Assembly: GCA_013396755.1 (NCBI GenBank)
Contig: VWZF01005821.1
Location: 62,001 to 126,000, forward strand
Length of the DNA: 64,000 bases
Direction: 5' to 3'
DNA from: Sclerurus mexicanus
Lineage: Eukaryota; Chordata; Aves; Passeriformes; Furnariidae
A model generated the notes under the pieces. That model worked only from the letters and a program-made list of their open reading frames with translations. It was not told the origin of the DNA and made no database searches. The translations under genes and the position numbers were made by a program. Shown here piece after piece: positions 1 through 12,200 of the stretch; within the stretch, counting starts at the first letter, position 1; the number at the start of each line of letters is the position of its first letter.

Positions 1-180
1 AACTATAACTTTATTTCAAGTGTCAGGATTCAACACTGTTTAACTTGCATCTAATTTTGAATAAAGGTAACTATAATTGAGTATAGCTGAGATTTGTTTT
101 TGTGTTGTTGTAGGGTTGTGGTTTTTGTTTTTTTTTAACTGCACAATTTTGGTGTGACTGATTTCCTGTTTGATTTACAG

Positions 181-213
181 CACTTAAATATCAAGACACT
201 GACAGATGATGTG
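181..213 (+). CDS. DIAPH3: DIAPH3 exon e1 (33-nt microexon)
   Basis: The exon encodes HLNIKTLTDDV, collinear with the human segment HLNIRTLTDDM just before FASIRIP. It is preceded by a pyrimidine tract ending TTTACAG and followed by GTAAGA. Both ends are phase 0, so skipping it would remove 11 residues without a frameshift. It is too short to appear as an open reading frame; the call rests on the match and on the splice sites. The segment lies in the poorly conserved linker before the GTPase-binding domain. Confidence 0.88.
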
Positions 214-3200
214 GTAAGACAACTTAAGTTTTGCTTTGCCTATGGTAAGCAAATAACCTTACTGCTAATGCAATAGAACTAACCTTACAGATACAAGAAG
301 ATATCATAATTTTGAAGTTAGTTTAGTTAATTGGCAAAGTCTCACTAAACTGGTAATTATCTGTAACATACTCAGTGCGAGTAGCAGAAATGTATGGATG
401 ACTTTGAAGTGTGCTCTAATCATGGCTAAATGAGCTTGACACAGGTAATTGTGCCAGTTTACATGCGCTATAGTTAAGACACCTGTGATTGCATGTTTAG
501 TATTGAAGTTAGGCTGCATGCTAGCTTAAAATAACGTGTTTAACAAAGTAACAGTTGCTTGTGGAACTCAACGCTTGTTCAAACCATGGTAGGTATATTC
601 AGTGCCGCTCTAACACTGTTTCTCTAACTTGATCAGAGATGAGGTTCTGTAAATGATCAAAGCAGACTTTTTTTCTTGCTCTTGAAGTTACCTATTTCAT
701 TGCCTTTACTATTCTTTTGTAGGGAATATTTTTTCTTAAAATACATGATTTTACAATGTCCTTGAATTTACTTAGGAAATAACATTCTGTCATCACCTAA
801 AACTCAGCTGTTATGACTTCAGTGCTATACTTTGGTTCTTTAAACTTGTGTTTGATTCTTTAACTTGTGTTTATCTTGGAGAGCTAAGGAAATATTCCCA
901 GTCCTCTCAAAGCAAAGGTATTTTTTGGTAACCGGAAATTTAATGTTGGTAGTGTTGTGTAAAGGCTAGTAAGTCTGGATGCACAAGATCTTGCTGTTTG
1001 TTTTTGAAAGGCGCAGGTATTTATTTTTCTTCTGCCTCCCCCCCCCCTCGTTAAAGAGACTAGCTTGCTGCCTCATTGCACTTGTCCTTTGTGTAGCTTA
1101 TTGGACTTACCCAACTTGTAATGGTAGCCCCAAAATGCCAGCAGGCTTATTCTGGTTTTGTGGGATAAGGACAAAGAGACTGATAGCTCTGTAGTAAACA
1201 ATCTTCTCTCCAACTCCTTAAATTTCTCAGAGCCTACCAAAGGCTCCTTCACAGGCTAAAGAAACATCACCTGCAGAGTAGTACCAAATTGTTCATATGT
1301 ATATTTATTTTTAAAAAGGGAAATGACAGCTATTTACTAAAAGGCTAACAGTAAAATAAAAAATTACAACACCACATTTTTTTTTGTACTTTTTAAAGGT
1401 GGGTATTTTTTTTATTTGCAACATTATCTTGGAATGAGGATATGCTTTCCAATGGACATTTTTTATCCCTCTATCCCATTTTTGTGTTGCTTTAGTCTTT
1501 CTATGTCTGATTCTGAGAAACAGCTAATAATGCTACGTGTCTCTTGTGCTATTGTTTTGTAGTGTTAGGCAGCTTAGATATGGGTTAGAGCAGAACAGTT
1601 TTTATATTTCATAGCAAGGATGAAAACTGGCAAATGTATTTTCTCCAAATTCCTTTTGTGGCAAGGTTGAAATTTGTGGTAAGAGAAGATTAAGAAATCA
1701 AAGAATTAATATTACTTGAATGTGTAGTTTTCAATGAAATAATATATTTCCTTTCTTCTCATGTGCAATTATTTGCATGTTAACTTGCTCTCTGCTGCAT
1801 TATGCTTTATAAAATATTTACATTTTATTATTCCTAACCTGTTTCTTAGAAATACAGTGTTGTATAATGGTGACCAGAAACTTTTTTTTGTTTTTAAATT
1901 CAGGTAAGTTTGCAACATGTTGAGAATCTAAAATGCAGACTGCTTTTCAATGTTTGAATTGTATTGGATTATTTGTGAGATGTTGATGAATTGTCTGCTT
2001 TTAGTGAAAAGTCCTCATTACCTAGCTTTTTACATAATCAACACTTGCTTCTTTTAGCTTGTTTGTTTACAAACTGCAAGTATAAAAATCGTATTCATAC
2101 TCCACAGAGGAGTGTCAAATAGGTACCTGAGACACTATCTACCTTCAAGATCACTGTGGAAGCAAGCCTGTTTCCCATCTCAAGTGCACCATGTTGCAAG
2201 AATAGAATGGTCAATGTTGGAAGAGATGTTCAAGACCATCTAGTCCAACTGTCAACATAGCACCACCATAATCACCCCTAAACCATATCCTCAAATACCA
2301 CATCCACATGCCCCTTGAACGCTTCTAGAGATGGTGACTCCACCACTGCCCTGGGCAACTTATTTTAATGCCTGACCACTCTTTCAGTGTTTGTTTATTG
2401 TGGTGTTTTTTTTGTTTGTTTTGTTTTGGTTTTTTTTTTTTTTTTTGGTAATACCTGATCTGAACCTTCCCTGGCACAACTTAAGGCTATAAGGCTATTT
2501 CATTTCCTTTTACTTGAGACATGACTGAAGACACCATCTCCTTCCTCGCTAGAGACTCTTTTCAGGTAGTTGTAGAGAGCAATGAGGTTCCTCCTAAGAC
2601 TTCTCCAGGATAAACAACCCCAGCCACCTCAGCTACTTCTCATAGGACATGTTTTCTAGACCCTTCACCACCTTCACTGCCCTTCTCAGTACACGCTCCA
2701 GCACCTCAATGTCTTTCTTGCAGTGAGGGGCCCAGAACTGGACACAGAACTCAGGGTGCAGCCTCACCAGTGCTGAGTACAGGGGGATGATCAGTGCCTT
2801 GGTCCTGCTGGCCACACTATTTCTGATACAGGCCAGGATGCTGTTGGCCTTCTTGGCCACCTGGGCACACTGCTGGCTCATGTTTAGCTGGCTGTTGACC
2901 TGCAACTCCAAGTCCTTTTCTACTGGGCAGCTCTGCCAGCCACTCTGCCCTCAGCATGTAGCGCTGCATGGGGTTGTTGTGGCCAAAGTGTAGGACTAAG
3001 CACCTGGCCTTGTTGAATGACATACTCTTGTTCTCAGCCCACTGGTCTAGCCTGTCCAGATCTCTCTGTAGAGCTTGGTGTGTTGTCTGCAAACTGACTG
3101 ATGGGGCACTCGACCCCCTCGTCTAGATCACCCATGAAGATGTTAAACAGGGCTGGCCTCAGTGCTGAGCCTTGGAGAATAACACTTTTAACTGGCCACC

Positions 3201-6200
3201 AACTTGATGTAGCGCCATTCATTACCACTCTCTAGACTGTGCCATCCAAACCGTTTTTCGCCCAGTAAAGAATGTGCCTGCCTGAGCCATGAGCAGCCAG
3301 TATCTCGAGAACGCTGTGGGAGATGGTGTGAAATGCTTTACTGAAGTTTAGGGAGGTGTCTTGGTTTAGAGGAAAACTTAAGGTGTCTATTCCAACTAGA
3401 AAATAAAGATAAAAGGCGAAGGCAGGGGAAGGCGCTGGTATATCCCTCTGTGGTAGACTCCCCTGGGGCTGGCTGCTGCAAAGGGACGAGGTGGAACATT
3501 TTCTATGGGGCAGTGTAGACCCTTTCCTCATCCTTTGTTCAGAAAAAAAACATTCGGCTGGGGACAGGCTGGGCAGCACCTCCACCGATGACGTAGGCCC
3601 CCACAGGAAGTCTGTAGCAAATCCAAGGAAGGGATGACTCACTCTCTCCCTCTCTCTCTTTGTCTCTGAAGCACAGGGCACCCAGAAATAGGGCTTGGGT
3701 GGGGGGTGCGGGGAAGGGGAACTAGGCCAAAGGAGCTCCTTCCAAGATGCTTCTGCTCACAGCCACTGAAGAAACAAAGTGAGTCCGGTACCAGAAAGAA
3801 ACCTCTCTTCCCCCCTGCCCTCACCTCCTCCAGCAATCAAGCTGGGATGCCAAGGAATCGGCCACCCTTTTTGTTACCTAGTAGTGGGGAAGGGCGTGGT
3901 GGTGTTGGGCATTAGCTCCCAAACTCTATGTTGAGAGGGGGAGACAGTTCCGTGACAGGCTCTGAAACTATAACAGGAGGCAATATCCACAGCGTTTGCC
4001 TCATCCAGCAAGTGGGTGACATTGTCGTAGAAGGAGATCAAGTTGGTCTAGCAGGACCTGCCTTTGCCAAACCCATACTAGCTGGGCTGGTCCCCTGGCT
4101 GTCCTATTTGTGCTGTGTGATGGCCCTCAGGATGTTCTGTTCCATGACCTTCCCCAGTACTTAGGTCAGTCTGACAGGCCTGTGGTTCCCTGGATTGTCC
4201 TTCTGACCCTTCTAGTAGATGAGCCTTATCTTTGCTAATTTTCTGTCAACTGGGACTTCTGCAGATAGCCAGGACTGCTGGTAAGTGACTGAAAATGGTT
4301 TGGTGAGCTCTTTTGCCAGCTCCATCATTATTCTCAGGTGCATCCCATCCAGGCCCATAGACTTGTGGGTGTCTAATTTGCATAGCAGATCACTAGCCTT
4401 TTCCTCCTGGATTATGGGAGCTTCACTTGGCTCCTTGTCACTAACTTCCACCTCTGGGAGCTGGGTATCCTGAGCACAACTGGTTTTGCTATTAAAGACT
4501 GACATAAAGCACACATTAAGTGCATCAGCCTTTTGGTCATCCCCTGACACTGTGCTACTCTCTACATCCAGCAAAGGATGGAGGCTCTCTTCTTTCGCTG
4601 CTGTTGTATTCATAGAAACTTTTTTGTTGTCTTAAACCACAGTTTCACTTTGGCTTTGACCTTTCTCATTTTCTCCTTACACAACCTCACAACATCCTTG
4701 TAGTCCCACTGAGTTACCTGCCTCTCCTTCCAGAGGTGACACACTTTTTTTCCCCTTTGTTTGTTTTTTGTTGATTTTTTTTCCCCTAAGTTTCAGCCTA
4801 AATTCTCTGTTTAACAAGGCTGTTCTTTTTATCTGCTGGCTTGTGAGGCTGCCGAGTATCTTTACTGCTCCTGTATCTTAAAAATCTCCTTTAAAAAGTC
4901 TTCCTGGACTCCTTTATCCTTCAGGTTTGACTCCCAAGGGACTCTGTCAGTCCATGTCTTAAAGAGGCTAAAGTCTGCCTGCCAGAAGTCCAAGTTGGCA
5001 TTCTGCTGGCACCTGTCCTGATTTCACTCAGAACTGAGAACTTGTGGTCATTGTGCTCAAAATGGCCACCATGCACCGTTATCAGCCACTCGTCCCTCCC
5101 TGTTCATGAACAACAGGTGTATTTGGGCAGCTTCCCTGTTAGGCTGGGAGGAGATTCACCTGCCACCTGGATCAGGGACCTACCTGCATTCCCCAGTGTC
5201 TTATGTCCCCTCCTACCTCCTGGGGAGAGGGTAGGGGATCTTCTGCTGCCTGAGGTGAAGTTGGCTGGTACACCTGCCTCAGGATTGGCAGAGAGAGCAG
5301 CTCCAAATGTTTTGTAAGGCTCATAAAGGTTAAGAAAACCTGCATATTAACAGAATTTTATTAAAAGTTATGTAGGCAAAAATGAAAAGCATAATAAAAT
5401 TCCTTATGGCATAAAATTATACTGATCTCATAGCAACTACTGTCTACTGACTACTAAGGCTCTATGCTTTTCAGCATATAGCGAAACAAGATTCAGAGTG
5501 AAATATAGTGTATACAAATTTAAGATGTGACTGTGCAGAGGCCTAAACTCTGTAAATCTTAGAATGGTAAAATCTAAAGTGGTAAAAAGTGGTAAAATCT
5601 GTGAGACAGAGCATGTCAGAAATAAGAAGACATCTAATCAAAGCGATTCTTCTGTGTACCTTGGTTTATGCAAGTCTTGCTCTTCCTAAAAGCTCTACTG
5701 CTACCAGTGGAATTTCTCACATAGTAGGAAGTTAATCTTGTAGAGAAATTTGACTGTCAAAGGAGGGCTATGCTTTTTTAATCTTCTGGAGCTTCAAGGA
5801 GGAAAAAAATGTTAAAAGGTCTTTGACTCAGTCATTGGATGTAACTTCTTTGATCTTCTATGAAGTGTTTCTGGTGGTAAGGGAAAAGAGCGGCTTGCTT
5901 TAAGTTTCAAAAATACTGAAATAAATTGTTGCAACCCAATTTCTCCTGTCTGTTCCCCATCCACTAAGAATAATAATTATTTTAAATGAAGACATAGGAT
6001 TTGTTCCACTTTGCATTCTCCTTTCTTCCTTTCTGTGTTGTTAATGTTCTGCTAAGTCTTTATCATTTGTCAGCATCAGAGTGTTACAGCAGGCTTCCAT
6101 GGCTGAGCTGTTGGCTTTTGTGACTAAAATGTCTGACAAAATGTCTGAGAGATTGAGCTATTCTGTAGTACTTGAGCAGATTTTTCAGATGTGAAATTGC

Positions 6201-9200
6201 ATTTACTGAGTATATAAATAGCAGACAGTTAAAAATGTGAACTTAAAAGTTGAGGATGGCGGTACTTTTTGTCCTGCATATCTGTAAGGCAGAGTGATGT
6301 GAGAAACAAAGTCTCAACTCAAATAAATTTTGAGTATAAAGGTTTATTTATATGGTAAAAGCAATACTGGGCCTGGACATGAGGAGGGAGTCTTCGCTCC
6401 ACTGACTTGTGTGTCAGGTACAGCATGTGCCTGGCTTTTATCCAGCCACTTCATACATATTCATTACATTGTATACATATGCATTTCACATACTTTTCCT
6501 TATGCTAAGTCATTGTGTTAGTTATTTTTACAACTGGTTAATTACTACACTACAATTCATGTATTCCTTGATAAAGGGTGACAGAGGAATTTTAGGAGTA
6601 ATCATAGAATTTAGTGACTTGACAGCATCCCTATCATAATTCAGGTATTCCTTGATAAAGGTCCAGGGAAACTGATGACTTTACGACAGTTTTATTTCTG
6701 TATGGGGGTGCAATAAAATCATTTGTTTCCCCACTGGCATGAATCATATACATACCTATTACAGTGTGAAGGACACTTGAAGAAAGAGCAAAAGTGATAA
6801 GCAATACTCTTGACTTTATGCTTTCAGTCAGGAAATAAATATTTTGTACCTGTTTATTTCATATGAGAACTCTCTTAATAGATTGGGCTTAGTGATTGCC
6901 ATCAGTGTCTTGATGGTCCATATATATGTGTGTGTGCGTCTCTTCATGAGAATAGGAGATGGGGGGAAAGAAGGCTGTTTAGGACTTCTAGTAACACAGT
7001 TTAGGTTACACCATAGCAATTATGGAATCCTGTCTCTTCATAATGAAGTATCAGGAGTTGTGTCCTCAGAAAGACAACCTGGGAGATTCCTTCCTTCCTG
7101 CCTGCCTGCCTTCTCCAGGCTGATCACAGTAGCATTTGAGATTTTTAAAGGTTTTGAATAACCTTTGAATACTCTTGAAACTAACCTTGTCCTTTTCCTA
7201 GGAGGCAGCATGTTGCTGCATACGGTTCAGGTCTTGTTTAAGATCAGACTATTAGTTAGCATCATCATCCAGAGATCTGCCCAAAAGCTGTATTGTTTGG
7301 AGTGGTGGGGTATATGGGATAGTATGGGCCACTACCTATGGCAGTGGGCACCTTCAGTGCATCTGCACTTCACTCCTGAACAAGTGCTGAATTCAGAAAA
7401 ACTTGTGAAATATTTGGAAAAAAGTGTACTGTCACCCTGGCACCCCCGAGAGGACCCAAATCACTGCAGTGTATCAGGGCCTAGCCCAGGCTCATGTTCA
7501 ACACTTCTCAATACCCTCAGGGGGAAAAGATCTGACAATAATACAGAAACAGGCCCTGCAGCTACTCCAACCACCATCACAGACATTGTGGCTACTTCAC
7601 CCCTGGTGACAAACATTGCTGCTGAAGCAGAAAAACATCATGTGCTGGTGTCAGTTCCCCTGTACAAAGAGTCACCCTTGTGAAAAAGCTTTAGCAAAGA
7701 GAGTCAAGGAGGATGAGGCTGGAGAGAGGAAAGAGGGGGTGAGGAAGCAGGGCCATCATAGTGCCACTGCCAAGACCATCACTTTCAGTGATAACAAATG
7801 TGTTTTTATTCAGGCATGTGCTGGATTTTATTTTTGATGAATTTCTTAATATAGTAATAGGTGATTTTATGTGTTAGTTAAGGGGGAGATGAGGGATGCA
7901 GGATGGTGTTCCTGGTTGCATAGCAGCCCTGTTAGGAGATGATGTCTTGATAAGCTGTAGAGCCAACGTTTAGTCTAGGAGTAACTAAACTATTAATTCC
8001 TGCATTATCAAGTAAGTTCAATAGATGCTATTGTCTTACAGAGAATTGTATAAGAAGTCTTCACTAAGATCAAAATGAGAGCAAAAATAGGTGTACTTTC
8101 TAGGGACCTGATCAGAAAGTGTGATGAGCCAGAAAGTTTGTATTGTGGGTTTTTTGATTTTTCAGGGCTGTGGTGTGTGAATAAAATAACTTTCTTATTT
8201 CATAGGCTCTCAGTGGAATAATAGTGTGCATATGAAATAAGAAGGAAATAAAACTTTGCCATTCATCTTGTGATGGTTGCTTCATTTTGGCACATACATC
8301 TATTATTCTTATTGTCCTAAAGCATTATTCCTGTATGGGTCTCTATGCATTAATTGGTAAAATAAATACAAAAAAAAAAGAAAGGTAGACATCTCTAAAG
8401 AAGATGAAAGGTCAAACCTGCTTTAAACTGTACAGAAACTTTGCATCAAAGCTAAGCTTAGCTATAGCCCGTTAGTTAGCCTGATTTAAAATGTTTTGGT
8501 ATAACATGGAAGATTACTGAACTTTTTTTTTTTCCGTTTCCTCTTCCATGCGCTTGGATCCCTAGCAGCATCAGTGGTAGATTTCATTACACCCAAGCAA
8601 TGAAATTTCTATTCTTTCTGTATAGTGCTTTCTGTGGACCATGAAATTATTTGCCTGTATGGAATATTGAGAGGTATTAACTTTTCTGAAGCACTATCAA
8701 TGTATAATTCAAAAGGGAAGTATATGTTGAATATCCACACTGTACTGCTGTACAAGTCATGTGAATTTCCTTTTATTAATGTATGGGAACCTTCTCTTAG
8801 ACCGCATTGTTTTAAATTATTCAAAATAATTAGTTTTACGCATGTTTAAATGTGCTTATAATCCTATTATCTCAGTTTGTCTTACATGTTCTCCTGATCA
8901 AATATATTCCAAGACTGTGGTTCCCTCCTCTAGGACAAATGTCATAGGATTTGTTGAATATGGGGAATATGAATATTATGGCCTAATGTGCAGAGATGCA
9001 AACCATCTACTCTACAGTCTGACATTCAAGGAAAGCTTAAAAACAAAACATGAACTAAAAATGGGAACAAATTAAATATCCCTTTTCAAGGAGGAATGGG
9101 TTCTCATCCCTGAATTAGTGCTGTTATTAGTTATTAGTGTTATTAGTGTTTATAGTGAACCTTTGGTACTGTATGGGCTATTTCATGGCAGAGACTAGGG

Positions 9201-12200
9201 TGGTTCTGTCTGGCCAGAACTGCTGTTGCTGCTGCTCTGTGGAGCAGAAGAAGGAAGAGGAGACGCTTGGGGAACACAGACTATAAGGAAAGGACTGAGA
9301 TTTTTCAGGAGAGACTGGAAAAGGAATATAGGACACAGCTCTTTTAAACTTAATTTGTTCTCTTTTGGCTGATCCTTGGGCTGAAATGTGTTATTTCAGC
9401 CAAAGTGTCTTTCCTCTTCATTTGCTTCTAATCTGTGTATGAACCATCTTCAAATATAATAGTTGGTTTCTTAGGTTATGGGCTTTCTAGTGAACATGTT
9501 GTGGGGCATGGAGAAGCTACTGGCTAACTCATTCTTGGAGCAGGCAGGCTGCCTTTCATCAGGTCTCTGTGAAAGCCATTGCTTTAGAAGAAAAATCTTA
9601 TATAATACGATTTTTTTTTTTTTTGCAGTTCCCATCTAGTCATTTCGGTTTGCATTCTGGCTTCATGCCCCCATGTTTACCATAGACTTCTGATTTTAAA
9701 GGCAGGAAGGGAAATTGCTTTCTAGTTGAGATGTAAGATGTTTTTTTTCCACTGATGACTATACTTCACTTCCCTCCCTTTTGCTTTTGTTGCGTTCTCT
9801 TTCTTCCTGGGTCTTGCCTATCTAATTATTTCTGTAGAGTGTGCTTTCCTCATTGCGTGCTGGTTTGATGTGACACTGAAGGGCCCCATCATCCATGCTG
9901 AGCTCTTTTATGTTTATGCTATCTTAATTTTCTGCTTTTGCATGTTCTGCAACCATCTGTATGTAAGTGGCTTACAATCTATTTCTATATTCCAAAAACT
10001 GTTCCTTTCAATTTTGAACAGGGAAAATTAAAGTCTTTTTGCTTTTCTTCTATACCTCTCTTCAGGGATGTCTGATAGTCAATTCTTGCTCTAACTAGAG
10101 TGTAACACTTGTACCCAGTTTTTGCTACTAATTTTATTTTCTCTTTCTGTTCTTAATTCCACAGATGCTATAATAATTTACTTGCCATTTAGTTTGGTAA
10201 CTTTGATGTACTTGTTAAATGATAACTGAAGATACTTATCTTAAAGATATATTGAAGCCTCAGAATATTTTTGCATAGCATTTCAAGATACAAGTCTACT
10301 GATACAGTTGAAATCTTGTTCAAAATCTTATACATCAAATGTTACTGTAACTTCTATATTGACAAATGTAATACTCGTGTTCACATCTGTTCAAAAGGCT
10401 GCTACAAAGATGATTGAAATTTAGTGCATCTCATTACATATTACATTCAAACACACAAGCTCTAGCACTGAAAATGTTTAAAATTTCACTTTCTAAGTAA
10501 TTATGGAAAAGTTGATAAATATCTAACTAGTTAAAAACCCAAACCACTTTTCCGAAGAAGTTTGTTTTGGCCCTTGAAAGGGTAAAACCAGAGTGATTGA
10601 ATTGTGCTGATGATTAGTCATAAAGATTATTCATGAAATCATAAGTGTACCCTATTTAACATTAATGAAGGAGTTGATGGTTTTTATGCTTCTCCTAAAT
10701 GAATTTCTAAATAATTGGAACAAAAAAAGGCATTAAATTTTGTATAACAGGATGCAAATAAAGAATAAATAGAAGAATGTCTTAGTTATGCTAACTTGTT
10801 TTTTAATAAAAAGTAGTTTCTTTGCATATCTATGTACTCTGTTGCCATGTCAGGAGTACAGCTGTTTCAGAGTAACAGAAACAACTTAAAAACTGTGTTT
10901 TTGGTAAATAAGCGTGCTTTCTTATATTCCCCATGCAATGGTTGGAAAGAATTCTTTATAAATTGGTTTTGTAGATATCTGTTCCTCCAAACTTACTGTA
11001 AAATTGTCATGTTCTGCATGATTTCTCTATAATGTAATAGGATTCTGGTCTGTTAACTCTACTGCTAAGGCCACTGACTGTTATATGTATCTTTAGGAAA
11101 ACCCTTTAAAATGAAACAGTTAAATAACAGGCAAGCTACCACAAAAAATAAGGATGTTTAGCTTCCAAGAGCACCTATCTAAATCAGGGTTACATAAAAT
11201 GGAAGCTGTATGTGATATGTTACACCTTTTATGTTTTCAGTTGGATAGATTTGCCAGCATAAGAATTCCAAGAAGTAAAAAAGAAAGACCTCCTCTGCCT
11301 CATATGAAGCAGTCACATTCTACAGATTGGTCATCCGCATCTATGGATCCAGAGGATTTTGCTCCAAAACCCCTGTCGGAAAGAGAAGTCATAGCACTGT
11401 TTGAAAAAATGATGGTAAGAGTCTTACACTCATTTCTTTTACTTAAAAATGACAAGATGACTAATAGGTGGAGCCCTCTTTTGTTCAGGTGTTCTAATCT
11501 TTACATGAATTATTAATATTGTTGTTGCTGTGAGTTGTAGTTATGGGGTTATTAGGGTGTTTCTCAGGGAATAAAGTGTTGGAATTATTTTTACAAGATT
11601 TTGCACTGAGTATATTTTAAAATGGAAATTAAAGGTTTCTAATTATTTGAAGTGAGATTATGTAACACATTTTGAGCAGGAACAAGAAATGCTTCCTTTC
11701 AAGACAACCTGAAACTTTTACAAAGGGATGTTATGCCTTGAAATGTCACAGCAGGGTTTTGGTCTGAATTTATATTCCATGTCACTCTTGCACAAAACAA
11801 AAAAAGACTTAAGGTTCTTGCCTCCAAAGCAGCATTTGTCTGCAAATGCAGTATCAAGTTTGCTTCTTTCCTTAGCTGTCATTGTTACCGTGCTACAAAA
11901 GAGCAGTCACAAAGATCATTTGGCATTGGTACCACCTCAATAGGTTGAATTTTTTTGTCACGATGATGACATTTTGGGCAATTCAAAACTTAACATGGAA
12001 TGGCTGTGAGAAAAGAGTGACTGCAATCTGAAGAGCACAAGAGAACATTAACAAGGAGAGTGATGCCTAGATTATTATTTCCTTCTCTGCTCACAGCAAG
12101 TAACAAGTAACTCTTGAAACACAAAGGGACTATCAGGAACAGGAATGTGGAGGAAATGAAATGTGCTAGGAGAGAAGTACCTTTGTGGAATTTATAATTC

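Larger units (their letters stand above)
2199..5315 (-). mobile_element. CR1 LINE, long 5'-truncated copy, antisense
   Basis: The + strand carries the reverse complement of an avian CR1. The 3' end is at about 2199 (AATAGAATGG ... TTGGAAGAGA). Read on the minus strand, decayed reverse transcriptase pieces follow one another: 2633-2911 (C-terminal motifs such as AQVAKKANSILACIRNSVAS), 2817-3092 (ALQRDLDRLDQWAENKSMSFN), 3034-3228 (GSALRPALFNIFMGDLDEGVE, then FAD) and 4212-4613 (N-terminal RT region, KSMGLDGMHLRIM). The catalytic box reads FADN rather than FADD, and frames are broken by stops and shifts, so the copy is dead. It is split by an LTR at 3357-3975. CR1-like sequence is clear to about 5145; the last 170 bp or so and the 5' limit are uncertain. 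A poly-T/GTTT stretch at about 2408-2450 interrupts the 3' region. Confidence 0.9.
214..11240 (+). other. DIAPH3: Intron 1 of DIAPH3 (11.0 kb)
   Basis: A GT-AG intron (GTAAGA ... TTTTCAG) of 11,027 bp. It contains the antisense CR1 at about 2199-5315 with its nested solo LTR, an LTR-like block near 6310-6735 and a gag-like relic near 7150-7800, each listed separately. I recognise nothing in 214-2198 and 7830-11240 beyond A/T-rich sequence, poly-T runs (for example 9610-9624), short TTATTAGT tandem copies at about 9123-9157 and a small hairpin at 9379-9401. Confidence 0.88.

Noticed and set aside
5042..5317. 91-codon + strand open frame
   Set aside because: It lies at the 5' end of the antisense CR1; most of it is CR1 reverse complement.
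11154..11240. Possible in-frame 5' extension of exon e2
   Set aside because: The 29 codons before the acceptor have no formin similarity, and TTTTCAG followed by LDRFASIRIP fixes the exon start.
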